47,520 nt of DNA from an uncultured beta proteobacterium (lineage in GTDB: Bacteria; Pseudomonadota; Gammaproteobacteria; Burkholderiales; Rhodocyclaceae): positions 1-47,520 of the forward strand of contig CAISOB010000003.1 of NCBI GenBank assembly GCA_903886975.1, in the 5' to 3' direction. Positions 33,547-43,326 of this stretch are shown piece by piece; position 1 is the stretch's first letter; the number at the start of each line of letters is the position of its first letter. Both the position numbers and the translations under genes were made by a program. The notes under the pieces are model-generated. The model saw only the letters and a program-made list of their open reading frames with translations. It was not told the origin of the DNA and did no database searches.

Positions 33547-35805
33547 ATGATTGCGCAAGAACTGGAAGTCAGCCTGCATATGGCCTTTGTCGAGGCACGG
33601 CAGAAGCGGCACGAGTTCATCACCGTCGAGCACCTGCTGCTGGCGCTGCTCGACAACCCCTCGGCCGCCGAGGCACTGCGCTCCTGCGGCGGCAATATCG
33701 AGCAACTGCGCCGTGACCTCGCCAAGTTCATCGGCGAGCACACGCCGACGGTAGATGGCCAGGAAGACATCGACACTCAGCCCACGCTCGGTTTCCAGCG
33801 CGTGATCCAGCGCGCGATTCTGCACGTCCAGTCGTCCGGGAAGAAGGAAGTCAACGGCGCCAATGTCCTGGTCGCCATCTTTGGCGAGAAGGATTCGCAC
33901 GCCGTCTATTACCTCCTGAAGCAGGGCATCACCCGGCTCGATGTGGTCAACTTCATTTCGCACGGGATCAGCAAGGTTCCGCAGAGCGCAGCGCGCAGCG
34001 AAAATGAGGTCGAAACCGAAGCCGAGCCGCAAAATGCGGCCGGCCCGCTCGAAAGCTATACGATCAACCTCAATGCGCTGGCGCTGCAAGGCAAGATTGA
34101 TCCCCTGATCGGCCGCGAGAAGGAACTTGAGCGCGTTATCCAGACGCTGTGCCGCAGGCGCAAGAACAACCCCTTGCTGGTCGGCGAGGCGGGCGTTGGG
34201 AAGACGGCCATCGCCGAGGGGCTGGCGCGGCGCATCGTCGGGAACGAGGTTCCGGAAATTCTCGAGAAGGCCAATGTCTACTCGCTGGACATGGGCGCGC
34301 TGCTCGCCGGGACCAAGTATCGCGGCGACTTCGAACAACGCCTGAAAGCGGTGCTCAAGCAGCTGAGCGAGAACCCGCAGGCCATTCTGTTCATCGATGA
34401 AATTCACACCCTGATCGGCGCCGGCTCGGCATCCGGCGGTACGCTCGACGCGTCGAACCTGCTCAAGCCAGCGCTTTCCAACGGCCAGCTCAAGTGCATC
34501 GGGGCCACCACCTACAACGAATACCGCGGCATCTTCGAAAAGGATCATGCGTTGTCGCGGCGCTTCCAGAAGATCGATGTGGATGAGCCGTCGAGCGCCG
34601 AGACCGTGGAGATTCTCAAAGGTCTTAAAACCCGCTTCGAGACGCACCATGGTATCAAGTACTCCGCAGCCGCCCTGGTTTCGGCCGTCGATCTTTCGGT
34701 GCGCTTCATCACCGACCGGCATTTGCCGGACAAGGCCATCGACGTCATCGACGAAGCTGGCGCAGCGCAGCGCGTGCTGCCGAAGTCGAAGCAGAAGAAG
34801 CTGATCGGCAAACAGGACATCGAAGAGATCGTCGCCAAGATCGCGCGCGTTCCTTCGACGCAAGTGACTTCAGACGACAGAAGCGCGCTCAAGAACCTGG
34901 ATCGCGATTTGAAAGCCGTGGTTTTCGGCCAGGAAGTCGCCATCGATGCGCTGGCCAGAGCGATCAAGATGACGCGCTCCGGACTCGGCACGCCGGGCAA
35001 ACCGATCGGCTGTTTCCTCTTTTCCGGGCCGACTGGCGTCGGCAAAACCGAGGTCGCGCGTCAGTTGGCGTATTGCCTCGGCAATGAGTTGATCCGCTTC
35101 GACATGTCCGAATACATGGAACGCCACGCTGTCTCGCGGCTGATCGGCGCGCCGCCGGGCTATGTCGGTTTCGATCAGGGCGGCCAATTAACGGAGGCCG
35201 TGACCAAGAAGCCGTATTGCGTACTGCTCCTCGATGAAATCGAAAAAGCGCATCCGGACATCTATAACATCCTGCTGCAGGTCATGGACCACGGAACGCT
35301 GACCGACAACAACGGGCGCAAGGCCGATTTCCGCAATGCCGTTATCATCATGACGACCAACGCCGGACAGGAATCGATTCAAAAGGCGAGCATGGGCTTT
35401 ACCAACGCCAAGCAGGCCGGCGACGAGATGGTCGAGATCAAGCGGCTGTTTACGCCGGAATTCCGCAACCGCCTCGACGCGACGATTTCGTTCAAGGCGC
35501 TCGACCATGAGGTCATCTTGCGGGTCGTCGACAAATTCCTGATGCAGCTCGAAGAGCAGTTGCACGAGAAGAAGGTCGAAGCGACCTTCACCGACGCGCT
35601 CAAGGCTCACCTTGCCAGTACGGGCTTCGACCCGCTAATGGGCGCGCGTCCGATGGCTCGGCTGATTCAGGACACGATACGCTCGGCGCTGGCCGACGAG
35701 TTGCTGTTCGGTCGTTTGTCGAATGGCGGGCATGTCACGGTCGACATCGACGAAGACAAGAAGGTCAAGCTGGTCTTCGTCGAAGAAGCTGAAGCCGTCG
35801 TTTGA
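33547..35805 (+). CDS. clpA: ATP-dependent Clp protease ATP-binding subunit ClpA
   Basis: A 752-residue HSP100 unfoldase. N domain 1-145 (binds ClpS), AAA module 1 with Walker A GEAGVGKT at 213-220 and Walker B ILFIDEIHTL, AAA module 2 with GPTGVGKTEVARQ near 495 and LLLDEIEKAHPD. There is no coiled-coil middle domain, which separates it from ClpB. It unfolds substrates and feeds them to ClpP, whose gene is not in this window. Length is normal for ClpA. Confidence 0.97.
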   Translation: MIAQELEVSLHMAFVEARQKRHEFITVEHLLLALLDNPSAAEALRSCGGNIEQLRRDLAKFIGEHTPTVDGQEDIDTQPTLGFQRVIQRAILHVQSSGKKEVNGANVLVAIFGEKDSHAVYYLLKQGITRLDVVNFISHGISKVPQSAARSENEVETEAEPQNAAGPLESYTINLNALALQGKIDPLIGREKELERVIQTLCRRRKNNPLLVGEAGVGKTAIAEGLARRIVGNEVPEILEKANVYSLDMGALLAGTKYRGDFEQRLKAVLKQLSENPQAILFIDEIHTLIGAGSASGGTLDASNLLKPALSNGQLKCIGATTYNEYRGIFEKDHALSRRFQKIDVDEPSSAETVEILKGLKTRFETHHGIKYSAAALVSAVDLSVRFITDRHLPDKAIDVIDEAGAAQRVLPKSKQKKLIGKQDIEEIVAKIARVPSTQVTSDDRSALKNLDRDLKAVVFGQEVAIDALARAIKMTRSGLGTPGKPIGCFLFSGPTGVGKTEVARQLAYCLGNELIRFDMSEYMERHAVSRLIGAPPGYVGFDQGGQLTEAVTKKPYCVLLLDEIEKAHPDIYNILLQVMDHGTLTDNNGRKADFRNAVIIMTTNAGQESIQKASMGFTNAKQAGDEMVEIKRLFTPEFRNRLDATISFKALDHEVILRVVDKFLMQLEEQLHEKKVEATFTDALKAHLASTGFDPLMGARPMARLIQDTIRSALADELLFGRLSNGGHVTVDIDEDKKVKLVFVEEAEAVV

Positions 35806-35972
35806 TCGCGGACATCGCCGACCTCGTATTCTGTCATCATGGCAGACGAGGACGGCGAGTTGGCGTAGCGCCAGACAGCCTCAAGGTCTCGCCGCTTCGC
35901 AGCATCTAACCACCTTGCAGCACCTGACAATTTGCGTCAGTTCTGAACAATCTGTTCGTACGGAGGAATCGA

Positions 35973-37583
35973 ATGGACCGGGTCGACCACTACGCGCTGC
36001 CTCAAGGTGTGGAAATCAATGCCCCCGTTCGGGCGGGCTACGAAGCCGTTCTGGCCAATGAAGCGCTGGTGCTTGTCGCCAAACTGCACCGCGCCTTCAA
36101 CGACCGCCGCCACGAATTGCTGCAGGCGCGCGCCGCACGTCAGACGCGCATCGACGCGGGCGAGAGGCCCGACTTCCTGCCGCAGACTACGTCGATTCGT
36201 TCCGGCGATTGGAAGATCGCACCGCTGCCGCAAGCGCTGGAACGGCGTCACACCGAAATCACCGGGCCGGTCGAAGCCAAGATGATCATCAACGCCTTCA
36301 ACTCGGGCGCCGATTCCTACATGGCCGACTTCGAAGATTCGAACAGCCCGAAGTGGGACAACCTGATCCAGGGTCAGATCAACATCCGCAAGGCGATCCG
36401 GCGCGAACTCGCGTTCACCAATGAAGCCGGCAAGGAATACCGGCTCGACGACAAGATCGCGATGTTGCAGATTCGCCCGCGCGGCTGGCATCTTGACGAA
36501 AAGCACGTCACGGTCGACGGCCAGCGCGTTTCCGGCGGCATCTTCGACTTCGCCTTGGCGTTCTTTCACAACGCCAAAGAACAAGTCGCGCGCGGCGCAG
36601 GACCTTTCTACTATCTGCCGAAGCTCGAATCGCACCTCGAAGCGCGCCTGTGGAATGACATCTTCATTATGGCGCAGGAGCACATCGGCTTGCCGCGCGG
36701 AACGATCAAGGCCACGGTTCTCGTCGAAACGATACTCGCCACGTTCGAGATGGAGGAAATCCTCTACGAATTGCGCGAGCATTCGGCCGGACTCAACGCC
36801 GGCCGCTGGGATTACATCTTCAGTTGTATCAAGAAGTTCAAGAAGGACAAATCCTTCTGCCTGGCCAATCGCGGCTTGATCAACATGGAAGTGCCGTTCA
36901 TGCGCTCCTATGCGCTGCATCTGGTCAAGATCTGCCATAAGCGCGGCGCCCCGGCGATCGGCGGCATGAGCGCGCTGATCCCGATCAAGAACGATCCGGT
37001 CGCCAATGAAAAAGCGCTGGCCGGGATCCGTCACGACAAGCGGCGCGATGCCAACGATGGTTTCGATGGCGGCTGGATCGCCCATCCGGGACTGGTGGCC
37101 ATCGCCGCCGAGGAATTCCGGAACGTTCTTGGCGACAGACCGAACCAATGGCAGTTGCAGCGCCATGAGGTTTTCACAGCGGCGGACTTCCTCAATTTTC
37201 AGCCTGAGCAACCGATCACCGAAGCGGGCGTGCGCAATAACATCAACGTCGGCATTCACTACCTCGGCAGTTGGCTGGCCGGCAACGGTTGCGTACCCAT
37301 CAACAATCTGATGGAAGACGCAGCGACGGCAGAAATCTCCCGCTCGCAGGTCTGGCAGTGGGTGATTTCGTCGAAGGGAACTCTCGACGATGGCCGCAAG
37401 GTTACAGCCGAGTTGGTCAGGCAGCTGATCGCCGAAGAGCTGCCTAAAATCAAGGCGACGGTCAGCGCCCAGGGCGAGGATACCGCGACATACGATCGGG
37501 CCGCGGCGATATTCGAGACCATGAGCCTGACGCCCGACTATCCGGAATTCCTGACCCTGCCGCTTTACGAGGCGATGGCGTAG
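35973..37583 (+). CDS. aceB: Malate synthase A
   Basis: A 536-residue malate synthase of the A type. The signature HSAGLNAGRWDYIFS is present, as are IRPRGWHLDEKH, the metal-binding Glu/Asp residues in the NAFNSGADSYMADFEDS region, and GGMSALIPIKND. It condenses glyoxylate with acetyl-CoA in the glyoxylate shunt; no isocitrate lyase is seen nearby. An ACGGAGGAAT ribosome site precedes ATG 35973. The 167 bases before it contain a small hairpin (CCTCGT 35822-35827, ACGAGG 35846-35851) after clpA. Confidence 0.95.
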   Translation: MDRVDHYALPQGVEINAPVRAGYEAVLANEALVLVAKLHRAFNDRRHELLQARAARQTRIDAGERPDFLPQTTSIRSGDWKIAPLPQALERRHTEITGPVEAKMIINAFNSGADSYMADFEDSNSPKWDNLIQGQINIRKAIRRELAFTNEAGKEYRLDDKIAMLQIRPRGWHLDEKHVTVDGQRVSGGIFDFALAFFHNAKEQVARGAGPFYYLPKLESHLEARLWNDIFIMAQEHIGLPRGTIKATVLVETILATFEMEEILYELREHSAGLNAGRWDYIFSCIKKFKKDKSFCLANRGLINMEVPFMRSYALHLVKICHKRGAPAIGGMSALIPIKNDPVANEKALAGIRHDKRRDANDGFDGGWIAHPGLVAIAAEEFRNVLGDRPNQWQLQRHEVFTAADFLNFQPEQPITEAGVRNNINVGIHYLGSWLAGNGCVPINNLMEDAATAEISRSQVWQWVISSKGTLDDGRKVTAELVRQLIAEELPKIKATVSAQGEDTATYDRAAAIFETMSLTPDYPEFLTLPLYEAMA

Positions 37584-37584
37584 C

Positions 37585-37618
37585 CAGACGACAGACGGCA
37601 GAAGACAGAGGACAGAAA
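37585..37618. repeat. Short degenerate GACAGA-type tandem repeat
   Basis: Between the convergent ends of aceB and kup lies a run of near-copies of a six- to eight-base unit (CAGACGA, CAGACGG, CAGAAGA, CAGAGGA, CAGAA). It looks like a degenerate low-complexity repeat in a gene-end position. No function is suggested by sequence. Confidence 0.5.
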
Positions 37619-37624
37619 AGCGTC

Positions 37625-39508
37625 TTACAACACCACTTGGGTGCCGAGTTCGACAACCCGGTTGCTGGGTATCTTGTAAAAGCTCGTTGCGCTGCTCGCG
37701 TTGCGGAACATCGCCACGTAGAGTTTTTCGCGCCACAACACCATGCTCGACGCGATTTTCGGAATCAGGGTCGCACGCCCGAGGAAGAAGGACGTCTCCA
37801 TCATGTCGAACTCCAGGCCTTGCTCTGCGCATGAGGAGAGGGCCTGCGGAATATCGGGCTGGTCCATGAAGCCGTATTGCACGGTCACGCTATAGAAATC
37901 GGCCTTCAACTTGTGCACTTCGACGCGATCGATTTCCGGGACATAAGGCGCATCGAACACTTGAACCGAAACAACCAGCACGCGCTCGTGCAATATTTTG
38001 TTATGCATCAGATTGTGCAGCATCGCATTGGGTACGTGGCGCGGGCTCGAAGTCATGAACACGGCCGTGCCCGGCACGCGCGTCGGCATGGCGACGAGCA
38101 AGGCGTCGATGAAGGTTTCAAGCTCGATCGATTCGTCGCTCAATCGTTCGGAAAGCAACTGGCTGCCACGCTTCCAGGTACTCATGAGCAGGAAGACCAG
38201 TGATCCGACACACAGCGGAAACCAGCCGCCGTCCGGGATCTTCAGGACGTTGGCGAAAAAGAACGTCAGTTCAAGCGTGAGAAAACAGGCAAACAGGGAA
38301 ACCGCCCGTGGCCACCCCCAGCCCCATCCCCGGGCCGCGACCACGGTCGCCAGCACCGAGGTGATGACCATGTCGCCGGTCACCGCGATGCCGTAAGCGC
38401 CGGCCAGATTGTTGGTCGATTGGAATCCGATGACCAGAATGACGACGGCGAAGAACAGTCCCCAATTGACGCCGGGGAGATAAATCTGTCCCTGCTCCTT
38501 TTCCGAGGTGTACTGCACTTCAAAACGCGGAACGAAACCGAGTTGCATCGCCTGACGGGTAACCGAGAAGGCCCCGGAGATGACCGCTTGCGAGGCAATG
38601 ACGGTTGCCGCCGTTGAAAGGCCAACGAGCGGATAAAGCGCCCAGTCGGGCGCCAGATGATAGAAGGGATTGTCGATGGTCCCCGGATCGACGAGCAAGA
38701 GCGCACCCTGGCCAAAATAGTTGAGGAGCAGCGCCGGCAGCACAAAGCAGAACCAGGACTGGCGGATGGGCTTGGGACCGAAGTGTCCCATATCGGCGTA
38801 GAGCGCTTCGGCGCCGGTCAGCGAAAGAACGACCGCGCCCATCGCGACGAGCGCGATGCCACGGTTCTCGATGAGGAAAAGCAGGCCATAGGCCGGATTC
38901 ACTGCTTTGAGTACACCAGGATGAGCGGCCAGATTGATAAAACCGAGGATGGCCAGAGTTGAAAACCAGAGCATCATGACCGGTCCGAACAAGGCGCCGA
39001 CCGATGCCGTGCCACGGCGCTGAAAGAAGAACAGACAAAAAAGCACGGTCAGCGTCATCGGGATAATGTAGGGCTTGAAAGCGGAGGTCGCCACGTCCAG
39101 CCCTTCGAGGGCGGAAAGCACTGAGATTGCCGGCGTCACCATGCCATCGCCATAGAACATGCCGGCGCCGAGCAGCCCGATCAGCATGATGATGCGCTCG
39201 CGCTTCGGGTTGCCTTTGGCATCATGCAGCGCCAGGGCGATCAGGGCCATGATGCCGCCCTCGCCGCGGTTGTCGGCGCGCATGACGAAGACCACATACT
39301 TGACCGAAACGACGATGATGAGCGACCACAGAATGAGCGAGAGAATGCCGAGAACGTTCTCGGGGGTCAGCGGGATCGGGTGGTTGCCGGCAAACACTTC
39401 CTTCAGGGTATACAACGGGCTGGTGCCGATATCCCCGTAAACCACACCGAGTGCCGCAAGCGCCAGGGTCGCCTGTTGCCCCTTGCTGTGAACCGCTGCC
39501 TGATGCAT
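37625..39508 (-). CDS. kup: Low-affinity potassium uptake protein Kup
   Basis: A 627-residue KUP/HAK/KT transporter with about 12 membrane segments in the first 430 residues and a cytosolic C-terminal domain. Signatures are LGVVYGDIGTSPLYTLKEVF at the N-terminus, DNRGEGGIMALIALAL and TGAEALYADMGHFG. It imports K+ with protons. The gene is divergent from the class III fructose-bisphosphatase gene and ends near aceB. Confidence 0.96.
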   Translation of the reverse strand: MHQAAVHSKGQQATLALAALGVVYGDIGTSPLYTLKEVFAGNHPIPLTPENVLGILSLILWSLIIVVSVKYVVFVMRADNRGEGGIMALIALALHDAKGNPKRERIIMLIGLLGAGMFYGDGMVTPAISVLSALEGLDVATSAFKPYIIPMTLTVLFCLFFFQRRGTASVGALFGPVMMLWFSTLAILGFINLAAHPGVLKAVNPAYGLLFLIENRGIALVAMGAVVLSLTGAEALYADMGHFGPKPIRQSWFCFVLPALLLNYFGQGALLLVDPGTIDNPFYHLAPDWALYPLVGLSTAATVIASQAVISGAFSVTRQAMQLGFVPRFEVQYTSEKEQGQIYLPGVNWGLFFAVVILVIGFQSTNNLAGAYGIAVTGDMVITSVLATVVAARGWGWGWPRAVSLFACFLTLELTFFFANVLKIPDGGWFPLCVGSLVFLLMSTWKRGSQLLSERLSDESIELETFIDALLVAMPTRVPGTAVFMTSSPRHVPNAMLHNLMHNKILHERVLVVSVQVFDAPYVPEIDRVEVHKLKADFYSVTVQYGFMDQPDIPQALSSCAEQGLEFDMMETSFFLGRATLIPKIASSMVLWREKLYVAMFRNASSATSFYKIPSNRVVELGTQVVL

Positions 39509-39848
39509 CTCTAGTCTCGCTTTCTATTTTTTTCTTTGCGCCGCTCACCCCCAGGTTGAGCAATCCCCCCGTCTTTCGGACCTCTTAGCCGAGGCCTCGC
39601 TGACTTTAATCGCGCAAAAGCCGGCTATTCTCGCGCAGATTGCCAGCGGCGACAACCACCAAGGTAGAATCACGATTGCCGGCACGACAGAAACAGGACT
39701 TGGGCGAAGCGGAATTGCGTCGCAACCCGCGCCAATGTCCCTGCGCTTCATTGACTGCGACGGGGCGTCCGGTAATACTTTAGGCGGCGTCGCAGAAGCA
39801 AGGCGCCAATATAGCGAAGCATCGCTCATCGGTCGACACGAGGCATTC
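39509..39848. promoter_or_regulatory. Divergent upstream region of kup and the fructose-bisphosphatase gene
   Basis: 340 bases without a clear gene. A frame in phase with the phosphatase starts at ATG 39735 but encodes 38 residues unlike the family and is better read as leader. A weak candidate promoter is TTGCCA (39640-39645) with TAGAAT (39665-39670), but the 19-base spacer is long. Confidence 0.35.
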
Positions 39849-41816
39849 ATGCAAGAACTTCAATTGAAATATTTGCAACTGCTGTCCGAAAAATATCCTT
39901 CGCTGCAGGCGGCGTCGACGGCGATCATCAATTTTTCCGCCCAGCTGCAGTTGCCCAAGGGCACCGAACACTTTCTCTCCGACATTCACGGCGAGTACGA
40001 GGCGTTTTCCCATGTCGTACGCAACGGCGCCGGATCGATCTGGCGCAAGATCGACGAGACCTTTGCCAACACCATGTCGAAATCGGAGCGTCGCAATCTC
40101 GCGACTCTCATTTACTACCCGGAATTGAAGACACCGCTGATGCTGCAATCGGTCGCGGACAAGGACGAGTGGAGCCGCCTGACGCTGGTTCGCCTGGTCA
40201 AGTTTTGCCGTATGCTGAGTGCCAAATATCGACGTGAAACGGTACGTAATTTCCTGCCGGCGCAAGTTGCCGAAACGATCGAAGAACTGCTCTACGATCA
40301 GGAAGGCGTCGAACACAAGACCCAGTATTACCAGAGCCAGATCGACACCATCGTGTCGACGGGCAGCGCCCCGGCCTTCATCACCAGCCTCGCCGAGTTG
40401 ATCCAGCATCTGGCGGTTGAGAAGCTGCATGTCATCGGCGACATCTACGATCGCGGCCCCGGTGCCCACCTCATCCTCGACGCCCTGATGGAACATCACC
40501 ACGTCGATATTCAATGGGGCAACCACGACATCCTGTGGATGGGCGCCGCCGCCGGCGGCGAAGCGAGCATCGCGAACGTCATCCGCTGCTGCCTGCGCTA
40601 TGGCAACATGGAAACGCTGGAAAACGGCTACGGCGTCAGCCTGCTGCCGCTCGCCTCGTTTGCCCTCGAGACCTACAAGGACGATCCGTGCGAGCGTTTC
40701 ATTCCCAAGGTCGCCGCCGACGCCGGGTTCACCAGCCAGGAAATCCGCCTGATGGCGCAGATGCAGAAAGCGATGGCCATCATCCAGTTCAAGCTCGAAA
40801 GCCAGATCATCAAGCGCCGGCCGCATTACCAGATGGACGACCGTCTGCTGCTCGACAAGGTCGATTTTCAGCGCGGCACAATCAAGCTGAACGGCGTCGA
40901 CCACCCGCTGCTCGACGCCCTCTTCCCGACGATAGACGCCAACGCGCCTGACGTTCTGACCGACGCTGAACAGACGGTGATGGACAAGCTCAAGCTCTCC
41001 TTCGCCAACAGCAAGAAGCTGCAGCAGCACGTACGCTTCCTCTATTCGACCGGCAGCATCTATCGCATCCACGACGGCAACCTGCTCTACCACGGCTGCA
41101 TCGCGATGAACGACGACGGCGAATTCAAGTCTTTCAACGTCGACGGCAAGTCGTTTGCCGGAAAAGAGTTTCTCGACCGCGTCGACCGCCTCGCCCGGCA
41201 AGGTTATTTCGCGACCGACAATCCGACTCAAAAGCAGTATGGCATGGACGCCATGTGGTTTCTCTGGTGCGCGCCGCAATCGCCGCTGTTCGGCAAGGAG
41301 AAGATGGCCACTTTCGAACGCTACTTACTGGCCGACAAGGCGACTCACGCGGAAAAGCGCAACGCCTATTACACCTTGCGCGACAAGGAAGAGAGCGCAT
41401 GCAAGATCCTGCGCGAGTTCGGCCTCGATCCCGATACCGGGCGCATCATCAACGGTCACGTCCCGGTCAAGGTCACCAAGGGCGAACGCCCGATCAAGGC
41501 CAACGGCCGGCTGATCGTCATCGACGGCGGTTTTTCGCGCGCCTATCAGCAGGTCACCGGAATCGCCGGCTACACGCTGATTTCAAATTCGCGCGGCTTG
41601 CTGCTGGCTGCACACCAGGCCTTCGAGTCGACGCAGAAAGCCGTGTCCGAGGAACTTGATATCGATACGGAAATGGAAATCATCCACACCCATCCGGCCC
41701 GGCTGCGCGTTCGCGATACCGATCGCGGCCGCGAGATTCAGGAGCAGATCGAGGAATTGCAAAGCCTGCTGCACGCGTACCGCGAGGGTCTGATCAAGGA
41801 ACACAGCCTGCAGTAG
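39849..41816 (+). CDS. fbp: Fructose-1,6-bisphosphatase class III
   Basis: A 655-residue enzyme of the metallophosphoesterase-type (class III) fructose-bisphosphatase, close in length to Bacillus Fbp. The phosphoesterase motifs are present: LSDIHGEYEAF (D-x-H-G), GDIYDRGPGAH (G-D-x-x-D-R-G), WGNHDILWMGAAAGG (G-N-H-D) and INGHVPVKVTKGERP near the C-terminus. It dephosphorylates fructose-1,6-bisphosphate in gluconeogenesis. This class is usual in Firmicutes and Bacteroidetes and uncommon in proteobacteria, which mostly use class I or II. Start ATG 39849 has GAGG seven bases upstream. Base composition and codon use look like the neighbours. Confidence 0.93.
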   Translation: MQELQLKYLQLLSEKYPSLQAASTAIINFSAQLQLPKGTEHFLSDIHGEYEAFSHVVRNGAGSIWRKIDETFANTMSKSERRNLATLIYYPELKTPLMLQSVADKDEWSRLTLVRLVKFCRMLSAKYRRETVRNFLPAQVAETIEELLYDQEGVEHKTQYYQSQIDTIVSTGSAPAFITSLAELIQHLAVEKLHVIGDIYDRGPGAHLILDALMEHHHVDIQWGNHDILWMGAAAGGEASIANVIRCCLRYGNMETLENGYGVSLLPLASFALETYKDDPCERFIPKVAADAGFTSQEIRLMAQMQKAMAIIQFKLESQIIKRRPHYQMDDRLLLDKVDFQRGTIKLNGVDHPLLDALFPTIDANAPDVLTDAEQTVMDKLKLSFANSKKLQQHVRFLYSTGSIYRIHDGNLLYHGCIAMNDDGEFKSFNVDGKSFAGKEFLDRVDRLARQGYFATDNPTQKQYGMDAMWFLWCAPQSPLFGKEKMATFERYLLADKATHAEKRNAYYTLRDKEESACKILREFGLDPDTGRIINGHVPVKVTKGERPIKANGRLIVIDGGFSRAYQQVTGIAGYTLISNSRGLLLAAHQAFESTQKAVSEELDIDTEMEIIHTHPARLRVRDTDRGREIQEQIEELQSLLHAYREGLIKEHSLQ

Positions 41817-41838
41817 CAGGGTTTGGGGCTGGCCAAGA

Positions 41839-41864
41839 AAAACGGCCTCCGCAGAGGCCGTTTT
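41839..41864. terminator. Bidirectional terminator between fbp and uxaC
   Basis: An 11-bp stem, AAAACGGCCTC at 41839-41849 with GAGGCCGTTTT at 41854-41864, around a four-base loop. T residues end the plus-strand arm and A residues open it, so it can stop transcripts from both convergent genes. Confidence 0.85.
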
Positions 41865-41881
41865 CACAGGAGCAAGGGACG

Positions 41882-43303
41882 CTAGTCCTCGACGCCCGGG
41901 AATGCGAAATAGGCCTTGGCGTTGCGGTAACAGATATCCTGCGTCATGCCGCCGAGCATATCGAAATCGGCCGGGACTTCGCCGTTTTCGATCCAGCCGC
42001 CGATCATCGCGCAGAGGATGCGGCGGAAATATTCGTGGCGCGGAAACGAGAGGAAGCTGCGCGAATCGGTCAACATGCCGATGAAGCGCGACAACAGGCC
42101 GATGTTCGCGAGGCTGAGCATCTGCTGGCGCATGCCTTCGATATGGTCGTTAAACCACCACGCCGAACCGACCTGAATCTTGCCGGGAACCGAACCGTCC
42201 TGGAAGCAGCCCATCACCGATGCGAGCACTTCGAGATCGTTCGGGTTGAGCGAATAGAGGATTGTCTTCGGCAACAGGCCGTCGCTCTGCAGCGCGTCCA
42301 TGAAGGCCGCAAGCCGTGGTGCGCTGATCGAGTCGTTGGCCGAATCGTAGCCGGTATCCGGTCCGAGCCGTTTGAACATCGGCGTGTTGAGGTTGCGCAG
42401 TGAGGCCATGTGCAGCTGCATCGCCCAGCCGCGCCTGGCGTTCATGCGTCCGACTTCGAGCAAGAGCGCCGTCTTGATCGTTTCGCTCTCTTCGCGCGTC
42501 GGCACCGATCCCTGCAGCAGTTTGGCGAACAGCGTCTCGAGTGCCTGTGGCGTCGCAAAACTGGCGATCGAAGTGGCGAGCGCGTGATCGGAAGCGCGGC
42601 AACCGACTGCATGGAAAGCGGCGTGGCGCTTTTCCAGTGCGGCGACGAGGTCCTTGTAGGAAGCGATCGTCAAGTCGGCGGCGGCGGCGAGCTTGCCGAG
42701 GTAAGCTTTCCAGGCCACGGGGTCATCGACGGCGAGCGCCTTATCGGGCCGGAAGCAAGGCGTCATCACCGGCTCGCCGGGCTTTCGCGCGGCGGCGTAG
42801 CGGACGTGATGCTCCAGCGTGTCGGCCGGATCGTCGGTCGTCCCGACGGCGCGAACCTTCATGCGCATGAGCAAGGTGCGCGCACCGAACTCCGGCCCGA
42901 CGATCTGCGCGTTGCACGCTTCCCAGATCATCGGCGCGGTCTTCTCGGAGATCACTTCGCGAATTCCGAAATAGCGTTGCAGTTCGAGGTGTGCCCAGTG
43001 ATAGAGTGGATTGCCGACAACGTAGGGAACGGTCTTCGCCCACGCCAGGAAGGTGCGGTAGTCGGGCTCGTGGCCGGTAACGTCGTCTTCGGCAACGCCG
43101 TTCGCCCGCATCACGCGCCACTTGTAATGGTCGCCGCCGAGCCAGGCCTGGGCGATATTCTTGAAGCGGCTGTCATCGGCGATGTCGGCCGGCGGCAGAT
43201 GGCTGTGGTAATCGATGATCGGCATCTGCTCGGCATAGTCGTGATAAAGCCGGCGCGAACTTTCGTCGGGCAGCAGGAAATCGGCGTCCATAAAATTTTT
43301 CAT
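41882..43303 (-). CDS. uxaC: Uronate isomerase (glucuronate/galacturonate isomerase)
   Basis: A 473-residue protein of the amidohydrolase-fold uronate isomerases. MKNFMDADFLLPDESSRRLY and the metal motif IDYHSHLPP open the protein; GTTDDPADTLEHH and VSAWWFNDH-like text (GSAWWFNDHIEGM) are family blocks. It converts D-galacturonate to tagaturonate and D-glucuronate to fructuronate. It is the last gene of kdgF-kduI-kduD-uxaC, joining the saturated uronate route to the unsaturated one. Start at 43303; upstream frame sequence belongs to kduD. It lies 23 bases from the kduD stop. Confidence 0.95.
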   Translation of the reverse strand: MKNFMDADFLLPDESSRRLYHDYAEQMPIIDYHSHLPPADIADDSRFKNIAQAWLGGDHYKWRVMRANGVAEDDVTGHEPDYRTFLAWAKTVPYVVGNPLYHWAHLELQRYFGIREVISEKTAPMIWEACNAQIVGPEFGARTLLMRMKVRAVGTTDDPADTLEHHVRYAAARKPGEPVMTPCFRPDKALAVDDPVAWKAYLGKLAAAADLTIASYKDLVAALEKRHAAFHAVGCRASDHALATSIASFATPQALETLFAKLLQGSVPTREESETIKTALLLEVGRMNARRGWAMQLHMASLRNLNTPMFKRLGPDTGYDSANDSISAPRLAAFMDALQSDGLLPKTILYSLNPNDLEVLASVMGCFQDGSVPGKIQVGSAWWFNDHIEGMRQQMLSLANIGLLSRFIGMLTDSRSFLSFPRHEYFRRILCAMIGGWIENGEVPADFDMLGGMTQDICYRNAKAYFAFPGVED

Positions 43304-43326
43304 CGCATCACTCCATATGTGTTGAT

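Noticed and set aside
33316..34863. 515-residue open frame opposite clpS-clpA
   Set aside because: It mirrors a strongly conserved gene, has biased Arg/Asp/Leu-rich composition and no family resemblance; it is an effect of high GC and codon bias.
35937..37832. 631-residue open frame opposite aceB and the end of kup
   Set aside because: Same pattern of an antisense shadow; it spans two unrelated genes and resembles nothing.
39780..41279. 499-residue open frame opposite the class III fructose-bisphosphatase
   Set aside because: Antisense shadow without a recognisable domain or ribosome site.
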